This document shows, piece by piece, positions 22,213-35,499 of a stretch of 64,000 nucleotides of DNA. The stretch comes from Siphonodentalium dalli. Lineage: Eukaryota > Mollusca > Scaphopoda > Gadilida > Siphonodentaliidae. Made by a program: the position numbers and the translations under genes. Positions within the stretch are counted from its first letter, which is position 1; the number at the start of each line of letters is the position of its first letter. The notes under the pieces were generated by a model that ran no database searches, had not been told where the DNA came from, and was given only the letters and a program-made list of their open reading frames with translations. Location of the stretch: positions 185,232,716 through 185,296,715 of the forward strand of contig CP136066.1 in NCBI GenBank assembly GCA_032622095.1. The letters run 5' to 3'.

Positions 22213-25004
22213 CTAGCAGGGTTACCCGGCGCTGCCCAGGTTAATGTATGCTGTGGACATTTGTTGGGAATAGAGAATGCTCTTGCTTAAAGTGTTGTAC
22301 GTTTTCTCATAAATTGTATATTCAAATAGCATCACAAAACATGATTATTACAGTCATGGAATATAAGTAGTGGCTCACCTTGTCAATTGTCATTCTGTTT
22401 ATCGCGATTAATCCGTTCCACCATTAATGAAGTATTTATTTATTTACAACTGCGTATACATTAGGCGTTATAATATGATACATGAACATCATAAACACAT
22501 TAGTTCGATAAAAGATGATAATTGGGTTTTACATATTGAGATGTATCGATCAATCTAGTGGGTTGGACTAAGATCTCGAGGACACCTGGCTATCATATCT
22601 CCATGAAGATACAGATGTTTCAAAGAAATTTCCAGGTGCTCCTCTGTTCATGGTGCTATATATTGGCTAAATATTCTTAGTTTAAACGAAATGTTGCTGC
22701 GCAGATATATCAGCTACATGTGCCAGGCACAGAGCGAGATTTTGAGTTGTTTATGTCAGTCGATGAGTCTGTACTAAAACCCTTGTCAGATGTCAGTATT
22801 GGTAGGACCCTGAAAAGTCTTGTGCTACTAACTGCATTTTCTTGTATATCAGAAGAAACTATATTTGACTGCACACTGTGACCACTATTTTTGAACAGGC
22901 CTTCCATATCTCTTGACAAATTGTAACTTTTTGTGGAAACTGTATTGAATGGAACAGACTAAATTTTGTTATAATATATATGCAATCCTCTGACGGTTCG
23001 AGGTCTCTCAGTTTGCACGAATATATGTATCTCTTCAATAGAATGATAAATATACGTTTAATGCTTCTTCTAGTTATCACTTTTTGCTAGCTCATTGTGT
23101 GAATGCCTTGATTGCCATTCCCATATAAATATGACTGTTAAGAAGATACAATTGTTCAAGTGACTTATGTGGGTCACCATATGTCGGGATTGTGAAATGT
23201 GAACGCCCAACTACTTAAAATGATATGGAGATGGCCTGGTGACTGTATATAACTTATATGTGGATATCGGCGAATAGTAATCTTATCAATGATAGTGCAT
23301 ATCCGCTCGCCATCCGTGACGCAAACGACACCAAATGTGATTTAATTCATGGTATATCATTAGAGAAAAACGTGTATGAATTTGGTGGAATTTGGTTTAT
23401 TAAATCAATTGTTGATGCAACGCTGACTCGAACAACGCCATATTGCGAAGGTGATTATGTATTCGTTTGGTGGAAATCAGCGACAAAACTATTTCGCCAT
23501 ATTTTTTTAATTTCCCCTCCCACCAACAGCGTCATTTTAGAAAATTTTAACCCGCACCATTATCTTCCTTGTAAAAAGTTACCCCTCTTATAACGCCTTG
23601 GTGCCATCTCGATTGTACCGCGTGAAGTTATATATAGAACGCAGACAGACAGACAAAAAGACAGAGAGACAGCACGATTTTATTTTTTGTATCATTTGAG
23701 AAGAACGTGTCTGAATTTGATGGTAATTGGTACTAAAAATATTTTGTATCAATTTTGGTGACCCTCCCGTCCCGACTCAAGCTGCACACACTAAGACTCA
23801 TTAGAGATTAGAGATGCATATATATGAAATTGGTGAAAATTGGCGAGTATACAAATTCGTATCAAATTTAAGGTCCCCATATCTCTCACCCATAGGGCAC
23901 CAATTTGTTGTATCTAAACCACACGATAAGATTCGTCGTATCACGGAGAAGAATATGTATCAATCTGGTGGAAATCGGCACTAAACATATAGATATAATT
24001 TTTTGTGTCCCTCTCATCTCTATACACCACTGACTCGAATGGCCCCACTTGTGACATCCTTAAACCACACGATTACACTCCTGATATCATGGAGATGATT
24101 GTTTATAAGTTTGGTGATAATCGGCGACTAAACAATTTTTTTTATCAAATTTGGCGCCAATCCCTCCCCTCTCCATCTCTCACCCAAACAGCACCACTAT
24201 GGCGTCTTTAAATCACGATTAGATTCCTCGTATTATGGATAAGAACGTGTATCAATTTGGTGGAAATTGGCGCTAAAAAAATTGTGCATCAATTTTGGTG
24301 CCCCTGTCCCTTTCAATGCAACCCTGGCTCGAATGAGGCCGCTTTTGACAGACAAAAGCCACACCATTAAACTCCTAATACCATGGGGATGATTTTGTAT
24401 AAGTGTGGTGGCAATCGGCGATTATTATCAAATTTAGTGCCCACCCCTCCCAATCTCTCATTCAAAAACAACAATTTCCTTGTATCATGAAGAAGAATAT
24501 ATATCAATTTGGTGGAAATCGGCGCTAAAATAAGTTTTATCAATTTTGGTGCCCCTCTCCCCGTCCGTTCATCCCTGTCCCAAACGACGCCACTTTTGAC
24601 ATATTTAAACCACACCGTGTGATTCTTCATATCATGGGGATGATTATATGTAAGTTTCGTGGCAATCGGCGACAGAAACAAAATCTGCCCCCCCCCCCTT
24701 CCGGGCACCCCAGACGCGAACGGCGCGACTTTTGCCATATTTAAACCACGCCATTAGATTCCTCATATTATGGGGATGATTATATATAAGTTTGGTGGTA
24801 ATCGGCGACAAATGTTGTTTCTGCCCCTCCCCCATTTCTGCCCCTGACAACAACGGCGTCACTTTAGAAAATTCTAACCCCGACCATTATCTTTCTCGTA
24901 AAAAGCTACTCCTAGTAGACGCCTTTGGCATCATATAGATGGTCCCCGGTGAATTTCTATAGAACCCAGACAGACAGACAGACATTCGCAAATATAGATA
25001 TAGA
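22213..25004 (-). mobile_element. Non-autonomous Helitron, complete copy 1
   Basis: Read on the minus strand it starts TCTATATCTATATTTGCG and ends GCCGGGTAACCCTGCTAG. The flanks are A before TC and T after CTAG, as expected for Helitron insertion between A and T. A G+C-rich hairpin-capable stretch precedes CTAG. The interior at 23500-24900 is a degenerate ~140-150 bp minisatellite with TTTAAACCACAC, ATTAGATTCCT and GTTTGGTGGAAATCGGCG in each unit. No Rep/helicase ORF, so it depends on an autonomous partner. Its termini match 55668-59476. The 111-codon ORF at 23258 lies in this repeat and is not a gene. Confidence 0.88.
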
Positions 25005-25838
25005 TTATAAATCATTGATACTATATCTATTATAAGATATGAGTCAGTGACATGCCATGTTCGTTGAGAAATCAAACTACCAAAATAATTACAATTTGCA
25101 CAATGTTACCTAAGCAATGTTTACAGATATATCTTTCTTTATAACAAAGAGAGCGTGCGACAAATGACATCATGTGGGTATTTCCGCAGATAAGGGGAAC
25201 CCCCTCATTATTATACCATTATCATATCATTTGCATTCGTTACTTCGGCAACTTTCAGATCTTCTCGTCACATGTATTAGATTCGAGTCATCAAAAATCC
25301 GTCGTTTGAAACCAAGACTTTTGATGGAATTATTTGTAAACAGTCGTTGATCTACTTCCTATTAATATCCAAACTGGGTCGAAAATAAAAATTCTGCTTT
25401 GCGTTGTCACTAGGTAACAATTTAATCTGTCCAATAAGTATGGTCAAGCAACCGAAACCGAAAATAAACTCCAAACAATCGAAACCAAAACTATACATTC
25501 CATTAGTTTTTCAAACTTTTGATTTTAAAACATATACATGTAATAAAATAAATACAAAAAACACACACATATATAAGCTCACTACGGCCTATGTTGAAAA
25601 TCAAATAAATGTGAATATTTAGGTTTAATATGAACATATTTGCAGACCAGATGTACGCTCTTTATATATGTGTGTTTTCAATGTGGTCCGCGCCATCCAA
25701 CAGATTAATTGGTATAAGTACACAATATGCTTATTACAGGAATCAAGTAGGAATCAAATACGAACCAATGTCAATGTTTATGTCCAATATGAACTTGATA
25801 TATTTATCTCAATGCCTTTGTTCTGAACTAATTCGCAG
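25005..25838. other. Intron before exon 4
   Basis: Contains the inverted-repeat partner at 25235-25325 and otherwise nothing recognised. Confidence 0.3.
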
Positions 25839-26018
25839 GTGATGATTACCCTGTTCTCACTGAACATCCAGAGTCTTTATCTGTTGACCAAGGAAGCAAG
25901 ATGGTGCTGCCATGTGGGAGTAAAGCAGAGCATAGTGGACGTGTAAAGTGGTGGAAGGACGGCATTATACTGGAGGCAGTATATGGAAGAATATTTGCGA
26001 AGTCGGCTACAGACCTTG
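25839..26018 (+). CDS. FN3/Ig gene, exon 4: first half of the second Ig domain
   Basis: 180 bp, phase 1 to 1. Acceptor CTAATTCGCAG, donor CTTG|GTAAGC. It completes a Gly codon with exon 3 (GKPG-DDYPV). It contains MVLPCGSK with the B-strand Cys and VKWWKDG with the C-strand Trp. The domain continues in exon 5 across a phase-1 intron inside the fold, as seen in some I-set domains. Confidence 0.9.
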
Positions 26019-26913
26019 GTAAGCATTCAATAATTATACACGATCAGATTTGGCACAGTAGCATGTTATATTTACGTCTCCGAAACATGCCGAGCGTTGC
26101 TCTTTAACATGTCTGGGACTATACAACACACAAGGCGCCTATTTTTAGAAGCAAATTAAATTTTTAGACAGTGCAAATTTTATGGGATTTATAAATAATG
26201 TTTCATTGTTTTATTATCACTTGACCGATACAATAAATACGAACTCAAAAGGAAAAACGACTCAGTTGCGCAACCGCCATGGTCAAATCTCGCTTATATG
26301 TGACAATTTTAGTTGAGGCAAAAACTCATATATATATTGGAAAAAACAATCACAATTGTAGAAATAACATTTTCCAATATAGATATCCATTTAAAATGAC
26401 CGGATATGCCAATTAATTTGCACCCGCGAGCTTTCACTGAGAGTTTCATAACACAGTAAATTAGAAAGCTACTCTCACAACATACCCCAAACGTAACGCC
26501 GGTTTCAATAATATGTTTACTGTTGAAAATAAAAGTTACTCTGACAAGTTTATAGCGTGAATATTTTCATAAAATCAACAAAATCTGTCAGTTAACTTGC
26601 GAGATATCTACCTTATCATATTAGCTTTCTGACACATACCAAAATTGTTAGTTTTTTATTTGCAAAAAATATACCCATGTGATGGAAACAAAATGTAATA
26701 ATTTCACTTTTTATGGGCTGTTGCAATCGGTTTGAACGCTGACACAAATGTCGTAAGTTGCCACTGAAGTGGCCGGGTTGTTGGGTAACTGGTTAAGCGT
26801 CCAATAGGGTTCTAAAGCATTGACGTTTTACCGTCTTGTAAAATAATCGCATATTAGTTATATATGTTTGGGCTCAGGAGCGAGCCCACCGTTTAATTTT
26901 TACCTCATTTCAG
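26019..26913. other. Intron inside the second Ig domain
   Basis: About 0.9 kb, A+T-rich. I see nothing beyond the splice sites. Confidence 0.4.
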
Positions 26914-27039
26914 ACACAATGAGCGCCACACTACAGATAAATTATGCCCTTCCATTGGACGCCGGGGTTTACCGATGTGTTGTCAAAAGCCATAAAGGTT
27001 TTGTTGTGGAGAGCAAGGAGGCTAGGGTTTTTGTCAACC
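26914..27039 (+). CDS. FN3/Ig gene, exon 5: second half of the second Ig domain
   Basis: 126 bp, phase 1 to 1. Acceptor TTACCTCATTTCAG, donor AACC|GTAAGT. The peptide SATLQINYALPLDAGVYRCV has the D-x-G-x-Y-x-C F-strand signature that pairs with the Cys of exon 4. It ends ESKEARVFVN, the G strand. Confidence 0.92.
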
Positions 27040-29700
27040 GTAAGTGTTCAGAGCATGTTTACAGGCAGTGGTTATATACCCACGTATATATTTCCGTAGA
27101 ATCAGGTTGCTCAATAGCATAGTACCATGGGAACCTGAGCCTATGTTATTATGAGGTTCGCCCGACTATGTCTTAGTGGAGTAACCCCTTTTTTCTGAGT
27201 GTGGGGATATCACCAGTTCCATTTAGATAGTCTCACTTGTACTATTCATCGAAACAAAAGAAATACCGATGTGAGGAAATATGTATTGCGTTGTGATCTA
27301 ACTGGAGGTTTGGAACCCTCTTTAAATGTGTTTAACGAATTCTTTAATAAATACCTTACTCGTGTTTCAATTCGCGCAGTATTATATTGTTTGCTCACTC
27401 GACGATGCGCGAATTTAACACTGAACGAAAAATAGTACGACTCACTCATGTATATATATACATTACTATGGTCACAAATGATTGGTTAACCCGGAATAAT
27501 TTGGTAAAGGAGCGATTTTGGTGGCAAAAGACTCAGGAAAGTCCTCAGTATAACATATCTAAAAACAGCTAAAATCAGCTTTGGGGAAACTTTGTTATCC
27601 ATGATGGCGTCCAACATGGTTATCTATATGACTTCAGTTCTCGAAATAAGTCATGATATGATATATTTTGGCATATTCATTACGCAGTTATGCATGTGTA
27701 TGTGAAATTAGAGTACGGTAGCGAATAGAGTGACACGGACAGAAAATACTACAATCTTGGACATGAAATGGCTGTCAAAATGGCCTCAACGCCAAGCCAT
27801 ACCATGACGAAAGCAACATATTGGATAAACACATATGCGTGAACATATGTATTGCTAATATATAAATATATTGTTACATATGTACATATGTGATAATTAA
27901 AAGAGATCCATCTGAAGGATTGTCGATCACTGCAACACAAGTCAATCCCAATGACTGACAGCTTTATAGTGCGGGTTTTCTCCTTAGAATAGATCCAACA
28001 GTCGGGTCAAAATAATAATATCAGGCATGCAACACACGAACTAAATTTTCGCCACATGTGGTAATTTCATTCGGCATGCTGATTAATTATTGAATGTAAC
28101 GCAGAAACTGAAGTGCATACCATTGTGGTATAAATACTAGTTAAAACCGTGCATATATGTCGCAATGCTTATTATACTGTAAAGAAACACTCATTTCTTT
28201 AGTAAGCACCCCATCTCACCAGATCAAAGAGACGTTACATACTACATTTTGTTTAAGACTAATTTAAATGTTACAAAACCGGTTTCTTTTCAGTCGGCAC
28301 TTGAATATGCTACCACGAAATGTACATTATTAGTTTTCAGTATCTTGTTGTTTGAAATTATCTTACCATTACCACCCAAAAATGTGTGCTAAATATCCAG
28401 TTATTAGCGTTTAAAACTGTTAATTCAGCGTTGAGCATTCACCCAATGTTGTTATTTATGGTTTTGTTTGCAGCAGGTATGTGTAACATTACTGAGTAAT
28501 CTTGCCGTGTGTGTGGCCTTGGTGAATATAACTAAATATAATTTCCAGGTATAAACATATAGTCTCTGCCACAGAGTATGTAGGCAACAATTGTGGTCAA
28601 GTTTAGAATTTATTGAAGATACTATATGGTACTCATTTGTGTTTTGATAAATTGCGTTCATAGTATACCACCATGCATTTTTGTGATAAAAGCGAAATAT
28701 TCGTGTTTCATCGCTTGATCGGAGGGAACTATGACCACTGTTTTGAGATACGGACAATATGATCTACACATTTTACCGGATACTCTATGAATATCTCTCA
28801 AACTATACTATAGCAGTTAATTTTGACATGTTTGGTGGTGTATATATCAAAATAAATGTTAGTCTGTCACAATCGTGAGACTGCTCTGAGTTCTTATATA
28901 ACTCTGCTTCTAGAAAAGGTCACAGCGTCAATATATCCATACTAAATCCAATTTAACTGTTTAATTACACATATATCAAACGATTCCAGATAAACAGCAC
29001 AGATAAAACTGCGGTATTGTTCCGTTTCTAGGCGCCCAAAAGTCCAGATTTAGCCGATGTACGAGACCCTGCCTCGCTTACTCTCTCGCGAGATACATTA
29101 GAGAGAAGTTTCTCTTATAATCTGCAATAACTCTTCCCCGCGTGATTCGAGCCTTTGTTTGCTCGCATATGACTAGCTATTAAATTTTGCACAAAATGTA
29201 AATTTAATTCCATTTTGTCAATTTTGGCGGCCATTTTTGGACAGCCATTCTACATAATTATATTGTTAACGCGCAACTAAGCACTGATTGTGTATATTTA
29301 AATTTATTACAAAGTAGGCATTATTTGATGCACCTACCAGGCTACCACAGAAATTCCGCATTTTCCGATACCAACTGCCATTTTTAACGCCATGTTGAAT
29401 TGGGAATTTTCCCCAAAGACGATTTTGTTCACAGCAAACCAGTCCGCGCATTTTGAGACTGAAACTGCTTCTTTACCAATTTATTCCAGGTCTAACCGCC
29501 TAACGACCATACTATATATATGTATATATCTTTATTTCCTTCAATTTCAGGAGAGCATGTGTGAGAACAAATTAAAATATAATTTGTAAAGAAAACAAGC
29601 GATAAATATTTACATAATAACTTGTGATGAAATGAAAAATGAAGTCGTATGCACGATTATGTGATACATACTAGAAGTAACGAGCTAAATATATTTCCAG
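27040..29700. other. Intron between the second and third Ig domains
   Basis: About 2.7 kb. Fragments near 27540-27620, 27765-27790 and 29215-29250 resemble the ATGGCGTCC arms of family E. No exon with matching phase recognised. Confidence 0.4.
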
Positions 29701-29991
29701 CGAAAATGGTTCCGCCGTACATCATAGAGGGTCCCAAAAAATTGACAGTAATGAGTGGACGTCCGTTTAGCCTGGTCTGTGACGCAGGTGGGTCGCCACT
29801 ACCTGAAATCAAACTGATGGAGCGAAGGGAGGAGAAAGAAGAAAAAAATAAATTCTACTATCGCAAGCTCGGATCTAAATACGAACGTAACGTAGTCAAC
29901 ATTGCCGGGATTGATCGGACAACGGTGTATCGGTGTTATGTGTCGTCAGTGCTCGGAGCTATAACACGTGATGTCATTGTGACGGTGACAA
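29701..29991 (+). CDS. FN3/Ig gene, exon 6: third Ig domain
   Basis: 291 bp, phase 1 to 1. Acceptor AAATATATTTCCAG, donor ACAA|GTGAGT. It contains PFSLVCDAGGSPLPEIKL with the B-strand Cys (the usual C-strand Trp is replaced: IKLMERR), a charged EEKEEKNK loop, and TTVYRCYVSSVLG with the F-strand Cys. It ends VIVTV. A divergent Ig domain lacking the core Trp. Confidence 0.9.
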
Positions 29992-30029
29992 GTGAGTTTT
30001 AAGGAAATGAAATGGTTACGCCACTTTAA

Positions 30030-30150
30030 AGCTTTTAATTGTATTGATTTGATTGATTGGTTGCTTTATTTTATTGATTGATTGATTTGGTTGATTGATT
30101 GATTGATTATTTGATTTGATTGATTGATTTGATTGATTTGATTGATGAGT
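30030..30150. repeat. (GATT)n-type microsatellite
   Basis: Irregular TTGATTGATTGATTG / TTTGATTGATT runs just after exon 6. Confidence 0.9.
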
Positions 30151-30889
30151 TCATCGTCTAGCTGCGAAATCGCTCGAGTTATTTTGTTAGGATTATGGTG
30201 CTCGATATTATAGCATGGGTCGAGAAATAGGGGGCTACTACATAATCTTAAGCATGATATATATATGCCTGTCTAAATGTATGGGGTATATAATCGTTAA
30301 CGTTGCGTGTAATATAAATAACGTATACACATGGATAAGAGATAATTAATGTCATCAAATAACGAATAGGCACAATACAATATGCGCATAACGAGGAGTA
30401 GTTGATAATTGGGAATTGTCAGTTGTGATCCATAGATATACCATGCCATCTGCCTCAGTTGTCTTCATATCGCTTCAGGCCAATACGTATGAATTTTGCT
30501 AGTTTCTTCAGGTGAATGAACTGAACGAGGACAATTCCCGGGAAATGGAAGTTGTGAGAATGTTCAAGTTTCAAATGTTAAATATTTAGTACAATGCGAA
30601 ATTAAAAGGTGTAATTATAAAAGTTAACAATCTCTGACATTTATATGTTGTACCTATCGGTTTTAAAAGTGCATTAAAGCAAGAGATGTGAAGACCAGTT
30701 TGATCAATTCGTGGTAAATTTCACTACATATTTAATGACATTAAATAATAGATAATTTGATTGGCAGTGATGGTACAATTTAAGTAGCAACCACTAATTT
30801 AAAGAAATGGGCGTTTATTTATTTCTCCATGTGTATTTATTCCATGGATTAGATGACAATTTAGACAATTTTTGTGGAATATTTCTTCT

Positions 30890-31331
30890 TTATTCCACAC
30901 CCATTGACGTGAAGCACATGTATTCAACGGAATCCCAGCCATTGAACACATAGTAGTGTATACCTTTAGTGGAATACAAGCCGAAACTATTCTTGTTGAC
31001 GTTGTCGCCAAGAAAGATGACGTGCATTACGTCGATCGTCCGCTTCCGGTGATCCCCCCATAATCACTGGCTATTTGTCAGACTTAAATCACAATAAAGG
31101 TGGATATAGTAACAATGGAGGTGACACTCATGGATTGAACTTATATGACTGAACGGTGTAGAATAAATACAGAACACAACTTGCATCATAATCTCGAATC
31201 TTTTATCGAACTCGTTGCGGACGGCGCAAAGTTATATTTAGCTCGAGCTACGCTCTCGCGAAATATATCCTTGCGCCATCCGCAACTCATTCGATAAAAG
31301 ATTCTCGATTAAGATGCGCGTTGTGTTCTGT
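30890..31331 (-). mobile_element. Dispersed repeat with palindromic end, copy 1
   Basis: Matches 55149-55587 in reverse complement. 31169-31331 is a ~163-bp palindrome with ends ACAGAACACAAC / GTTGTGTTCTGT and centre GAGCTACGCTCTCGCG. The 70-codon ORF in it (30799-31011) also has a counterpart at 55470 and reflects the shared repeat. Confidence 0.8.
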
Positions 31332-31776
31332 CTATTTATAAAGCAACGTAATCAGCTCCCTGTGATTATACAAACCTGATCTGGAAGATTAACACATAAT
31401 GTAATTATTGTCCGTTTCAATTACACTTAATTAAATGCTCTTCATTTGCCATTTATGTTAAAATAATGTATTAGCCCCCTTTTAAGTCATCTGATATCAA
31501 AGGCAAATATCCAAGTATATTCCCCTGGTCAGGTGACACGTGTGTACCAATTTTCCTACATATCGCCTAAGCCTACACAAAATCGCCCATAGCATAATGG
31601 AAACTAATATTGTGTAAATTGTTAACCTGCGCTGATTAAACACATTGCCCAACATTGGGTAAAATTTACCCAACGTTCGCATGGTGTTATATGCACATGC
31701 ACCATTGCGTTGGGTAAAATTTTACCAAACGTGATTTAGAGTGTACAGTTGGTGATTTCCTCTCTTCTGTTTACAG

Positions 31777-31824
31777 ATGATGCGGAACCAATACTTGATG
31801 TGGACATAAGCACGGGTCTCACTG
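31777..31824 (+). CDS. FN3/Ig gene, exon 7: 16-codon linker
   Basis: 48 bp, phase 1 to 1. Acceptor TCTTCTGTTTACAG, donor CACTG|GTGAGT. Peptide DDAEPILDVDISTGLTG. No known domain. Too short to find without the splice and phase match, so confidence is moderate. Confidence 0.7.
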
Positions 31825-31865
31825 GTGAGTAAACTAAAGCCCCCCCCCCTTGAGCAATCGAGCTA

Positions 31866-32288
31866 CAGTACCAGTCAAAAGAAGTAGTACATTAAGGGCG
31901 CTATTTTCGCGCCCAATATCGCAATATAATTTCAAGTTTCGCGCTTAATATTGCGACATCTTGCGCTCAAAATTGTGAAATTTCAGCAAATGATTGCTTA
32001 TTCTATATTGTTTAGTGCATAAATAGACACAATGTTATATTATGTGTATGTAATTATAGTTGTAAATGCTATATGTACACTATATGCACAATATAATATA
32101 AATATAATACTATCGGGTCTGTATGAAATTTTGCGCGCTTAATATCGCAATATTTTGCGATCAATATCGCAATGATAAGCGCGACAGATTTTTGGTATTG
32201 CGCTATAATCGCGCCTTTTTCGAAATTAAGCTCGCTCAATATCGCAACAAAGGGGCGCCTCGATATACCATTTCTTCTGACTGGTACA
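31866..32288. mobile_element. Inverted-repeat element with GCGC/CAATAT words
   Basis: Ends CAGTACCAGTCAAAAGAA and TTCTTCTGACTGGTAC are reverse complements. The interior is rich in TTAATATCGCAATA / GCGCTTAATATTGCG inverted words. The right end is repeated at about 32610-32660. Confidence 0.65.
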
Positions 32289-32327
32289 GTAAGCAATCGG
32301 ACTTACGAATATCCAGTCGCGAGTCCA

Positions 32328-32495
32328 TTAACCCTTTCAGTGACAAGTCTGATTTTGGTATCAACCCATATACCCTGTGCCAATGCATTCTCTTATATAT
32401 GCGAATCGACCATAGGTCGCCTCGCATATATAAGAAAATGCATTGGCCTAACAATTTTTCATCATTTGTTATTATTTTTTACAATTTTTTGCTTT
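32328..32495 (+). mobile_element. Family-H fragment with a different left end
   Basis: TTAACCCTTTCAGTGACAAG, then CCCTGTG and hairpin A (32380-32446). It has no orientation-B partner and ends in the A/T spacer. Confidence 0.7.
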
Positions 32496-32778
32496 GGTTA
32501 GGTGCAATGCTGTATAACTAGTAAATACAATGTAACTCTGTTATAATAGTGCCTGGTAAGCCAGTTGGTTAGGTGCAATGCTGTATAACTAGTAAATACA
32601 ATATAACTCTATCGCAATAAAGGGGCGCCTCAATATACCACTTCTTCTGACTGGTACAGTAAGCAATCGGACTCGCGAGGCTGATCGCTTAAGTCTGCGG
32701 GTGATTTTGCTGAGCAGTCGGTCTCGCGGGCAATCAATTCAAATTTATTTATCCTGGTCATCATATAGTGATATTACC

Positions 32779-33094
32779 ACGGAAGCGTATTCGGGACATG
32801 GTAGAAAAAAAATAAAGTAAAAATTTTGACTTTTTATCTCAAAATATTGACTTTATAAACTCAACATTTTGACTTTTTATCTCGAAATTTTGACTTTTTA
32901 TCTAAAATTTTTGACTTTTTAGAATTTTCTAAAAATAGAATCACACCGCTTATTCTATTTTTATAAAATTCTAAAAAGTCAAAATTTTGACTTTGAAAGT
33001 CAAAATTTTGAGTTTATAAAGTCAATATTTTTAGATAAAAAGTCAAATTTTTTTACTTTATTTGTTTTCTACCTTGTCCCGAATACGCTTCCGT
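32779..33094. mobile_element. 316-bp foldback MITE with 8-bp TSD
   Basis: TIRs ACGGAAGCGTATTCGGGACA. Flanks ATATTACC (32771-32778) and ATATTACA (33095-33102) differ at one base. The interior is TTTTGACTTTTTATCT words in both orientations, so nearly the whole element folds back. Confidence 0.85.
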
Positions 33095-33396
33095 ATATTA
33101 CAGATATTACGATTACATAATCAGATACATAATATATATATGCATGCACATGCGTTATAATATATAGAGTACATATATACGAAAATATGGAAATGTTTAT
33201 GCTTGTTGCTTTTAGATGGTAATAATAATAATAATAATATTAGATTTGATCAATGTGGTCCAGTTAGTGGGGTTTGTGTTATGGATGCTACTTAGCCTCA
33301 AGAGGACTTAAACAAGTGTAAGACCTTTCCGACGAAAATCGACAAGTTCCTTGCGGTTTTTTCATTTCGGGAGTTAAATAATTGCAGTAACTTATA

Positions 33397-33610
33397 TGAG
33401 TTTGGTCTTCGAAAATAGTAAGGGCGAATATATCTAAGTCTCAACTCGTGAATTTGTGAGCACTTAAGTATAATGTGGTATTCATCGCCCAGTTCTAAAT
33501 ATTAAATGAGTTTGGTCTTCGAAAATAGTAAGGGCGAATATATCTAAGTCTCAACTCGTGAATTTGTGAGCACTTAAGTATAATGTGGTATTCATCGCCC
33601 AGTTCTAAAT
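33397..33610. repeat. 110-bp tandem duplication
   Basis: ATGAGTTTGGTCTTCGAAAA ... CATCGCCCAGTTCTAAAT occurs twice head to tail with no visible difference, implying a recent event. Confidence 0.95.
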
Positions 33611-34440
33611 TACAGAGGGTACATTGCCTCACACATCAAACATGTTGATATTTTGTCGTGTCGCTATCCCGACTGTTCTGTTTCTCAGAATAATGCAGAA
33701 TGAATTGTAACCTACACAAATCTCAAATAAATAAATGTGATATTTCTTCACATTTAATGTACGTGCAGGTGCGGGCAGCGGTATGTCCTGCATAGGGGAC
33801 CGAACTCTGCATGGAGCTTACACTGTGTTACGTTAATCGTTTCGATTGGACGCGGGCGTCTTGGAGCTACTGATAGTGAGTTCTGATTGGCGCTATAATG
33901 ATACGGAATCCCGCGGGAATTATAAAGTATTTGAATGGTAATCAGACAACTGTTGTATGTATATACTTGTGTCTGAAGTTAACTGAGACTGCATGGCATA
34001 CCGGAATAGTATGTTCTTCCGTATGTCTGTTATGCCATTCGTTTCTGAGCGTATATATAATTATGTGTATGCATATATATATATGTCTGGTTAATACTGT
34101 TTCGCATTGTCTTTTGGACAGTTCTGTATTGTCAAATACTACAGTGCACACCACGCGTTATACGCGTCGCGTATTTAGTTCTTGGTTTAAACAATAATTC
34201 TTTTCTCCCAAATAAAATATAATTTTTAAACTTGACACAACTATGTGTATATAACTGGAATGGATGAAGAGGATTTGGCAAAAATCATTGGATGTTTATA
34301 GTGAGCCATATCATCACAAAAGGACAGTGCATGCATGTACACATAGTATATAGTTGTCAGTGAGAAGTGGAAAAAACGACTGGTTAAGAGGAAGAAAACA
34401 GAACATGAAGAAAAGATTAACCATTGCATGATGAGAGCTT
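33611..34440. other. Intron sequence, nothing recognised
   Basis: No exon or repeat matched. Confidence 0.3.
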
Positions 34441-34861
34441 CCTGAATTGTTGCGAAAACCGTGTGCCAATGCATTCTCTTATATATGTGAGAAAGACCAT
34501 AGGTCGCCTCGCATATATCAGAAAATGCATTGGCCTAACAAATTTTATATTATTATGTTTTATAATTGTTAAAGAATGAAAGAAAAAATGAAAAAAATAT
34601 AGAAACCTTTGTTAAAGAATGTAAGAAATAATGATAAACAATTATTAAAAATTTAAGAAAAAAATGATAAAAAATGATAAAATTGAATAAGAATATAAGA
34701 ACAAATCATAAAAATTGTTATAGAATGTAAGAAAAAATGATAAAACAAATGATAAACAATTGTTAGGCCAATGCATTCTCTTATATATCCGAGGCGACCT
34801 ATGGTCGACTCGCATATATAAGAGAATGCAATGGCGCAGAGTTTTCGCAACAATTCAGGAG
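34441..34861. mobile_element. Family-H pair with CCTGAATTGTTGCG ends
   Basis: Hairpin A, diverged, 34466-34533; hairpin B 34768-34834. The outer inverted sequence CCTGAATTGTTGCGAAAAC differs from the TTAACCC termini of other copies. Confidence 0.8.
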
Positions 34862-34928
34862 ATTATTTTACATAGGGAAATTTTAACTGTAAATCGAGTG
34901 AAGTCACTATATTGCTGGGTTTTTTTTA

Positions 34929-35312
34929 CCCTGTGCCAATGCATTCTCTTATATATGCGAGTCGATAATAGGTCGCCTCGCATATATAAGAGAATGCATT
35001 GGCCTAACAATTTTTTACAATTTTAATAATTTGTTCTTGTATTCTTTAACAATTTTATAATTTCACCCAAACAGAGCCCCATACAAACATGAGCAGACGA
35101 CACTCTTCTATGTGCTTCTATATATGTGTGGGGCTCCCTGCAGGGAAATGGATGTTTTTTGTATTTTATGTCCTAAAAATTGTAATAAACATTTATTTAA
35201 AAAAAATGATAAAAAATTGTTAGGCCAATGCATTCTCTTATATATGCGAGGCGACCTATGGTCGACTCGCATATATAAGAGAATGCATTGGCACAGGGTT
35301 CTCGCAACAATT
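34929..35312. mobile_element. Family-H pair containing the GAGCCCC module
   Basis: CCCTGTG, hairpin A 34936-35002, spacer with the GAGCCCCATAC ... GTGTGGGGCTC palindrome, hairpin B 35225-35291, CACAGGG. Then TCGCAACAATTCAGG, which pairs with the left end at 34441. Confidence 0.85.
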
Positions 35313-35499
35313 CAGGAGTGGAGTCACTATATTGCTGTTAGCTTTATCTGACTTTAGGTGCATCATTGTGTTGCTGTAATTATTACCAAATTGTTAGCTA
35401 TGAAAATTATTTTTCTCGGATAAATAGCAAAATCAAGATTATAATGAATCAGAATAAAGGCGACTAACGCAATCGGTTAGTAATTAATTGTTTTATGTT

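Noticed and set aside
23258-23593. 111-codon ORF
   Set aside because: Lies in the Helitron; contains repeat words shared with the internal minisatellite and no conserved domain.
29649-29700. Start of the third Ig exon at the first ATG (29649)
   Set aside because: The acceptor TATTTCCAG at 29700 and phase-1 agreement with exon 5 place the exon start at 29701.
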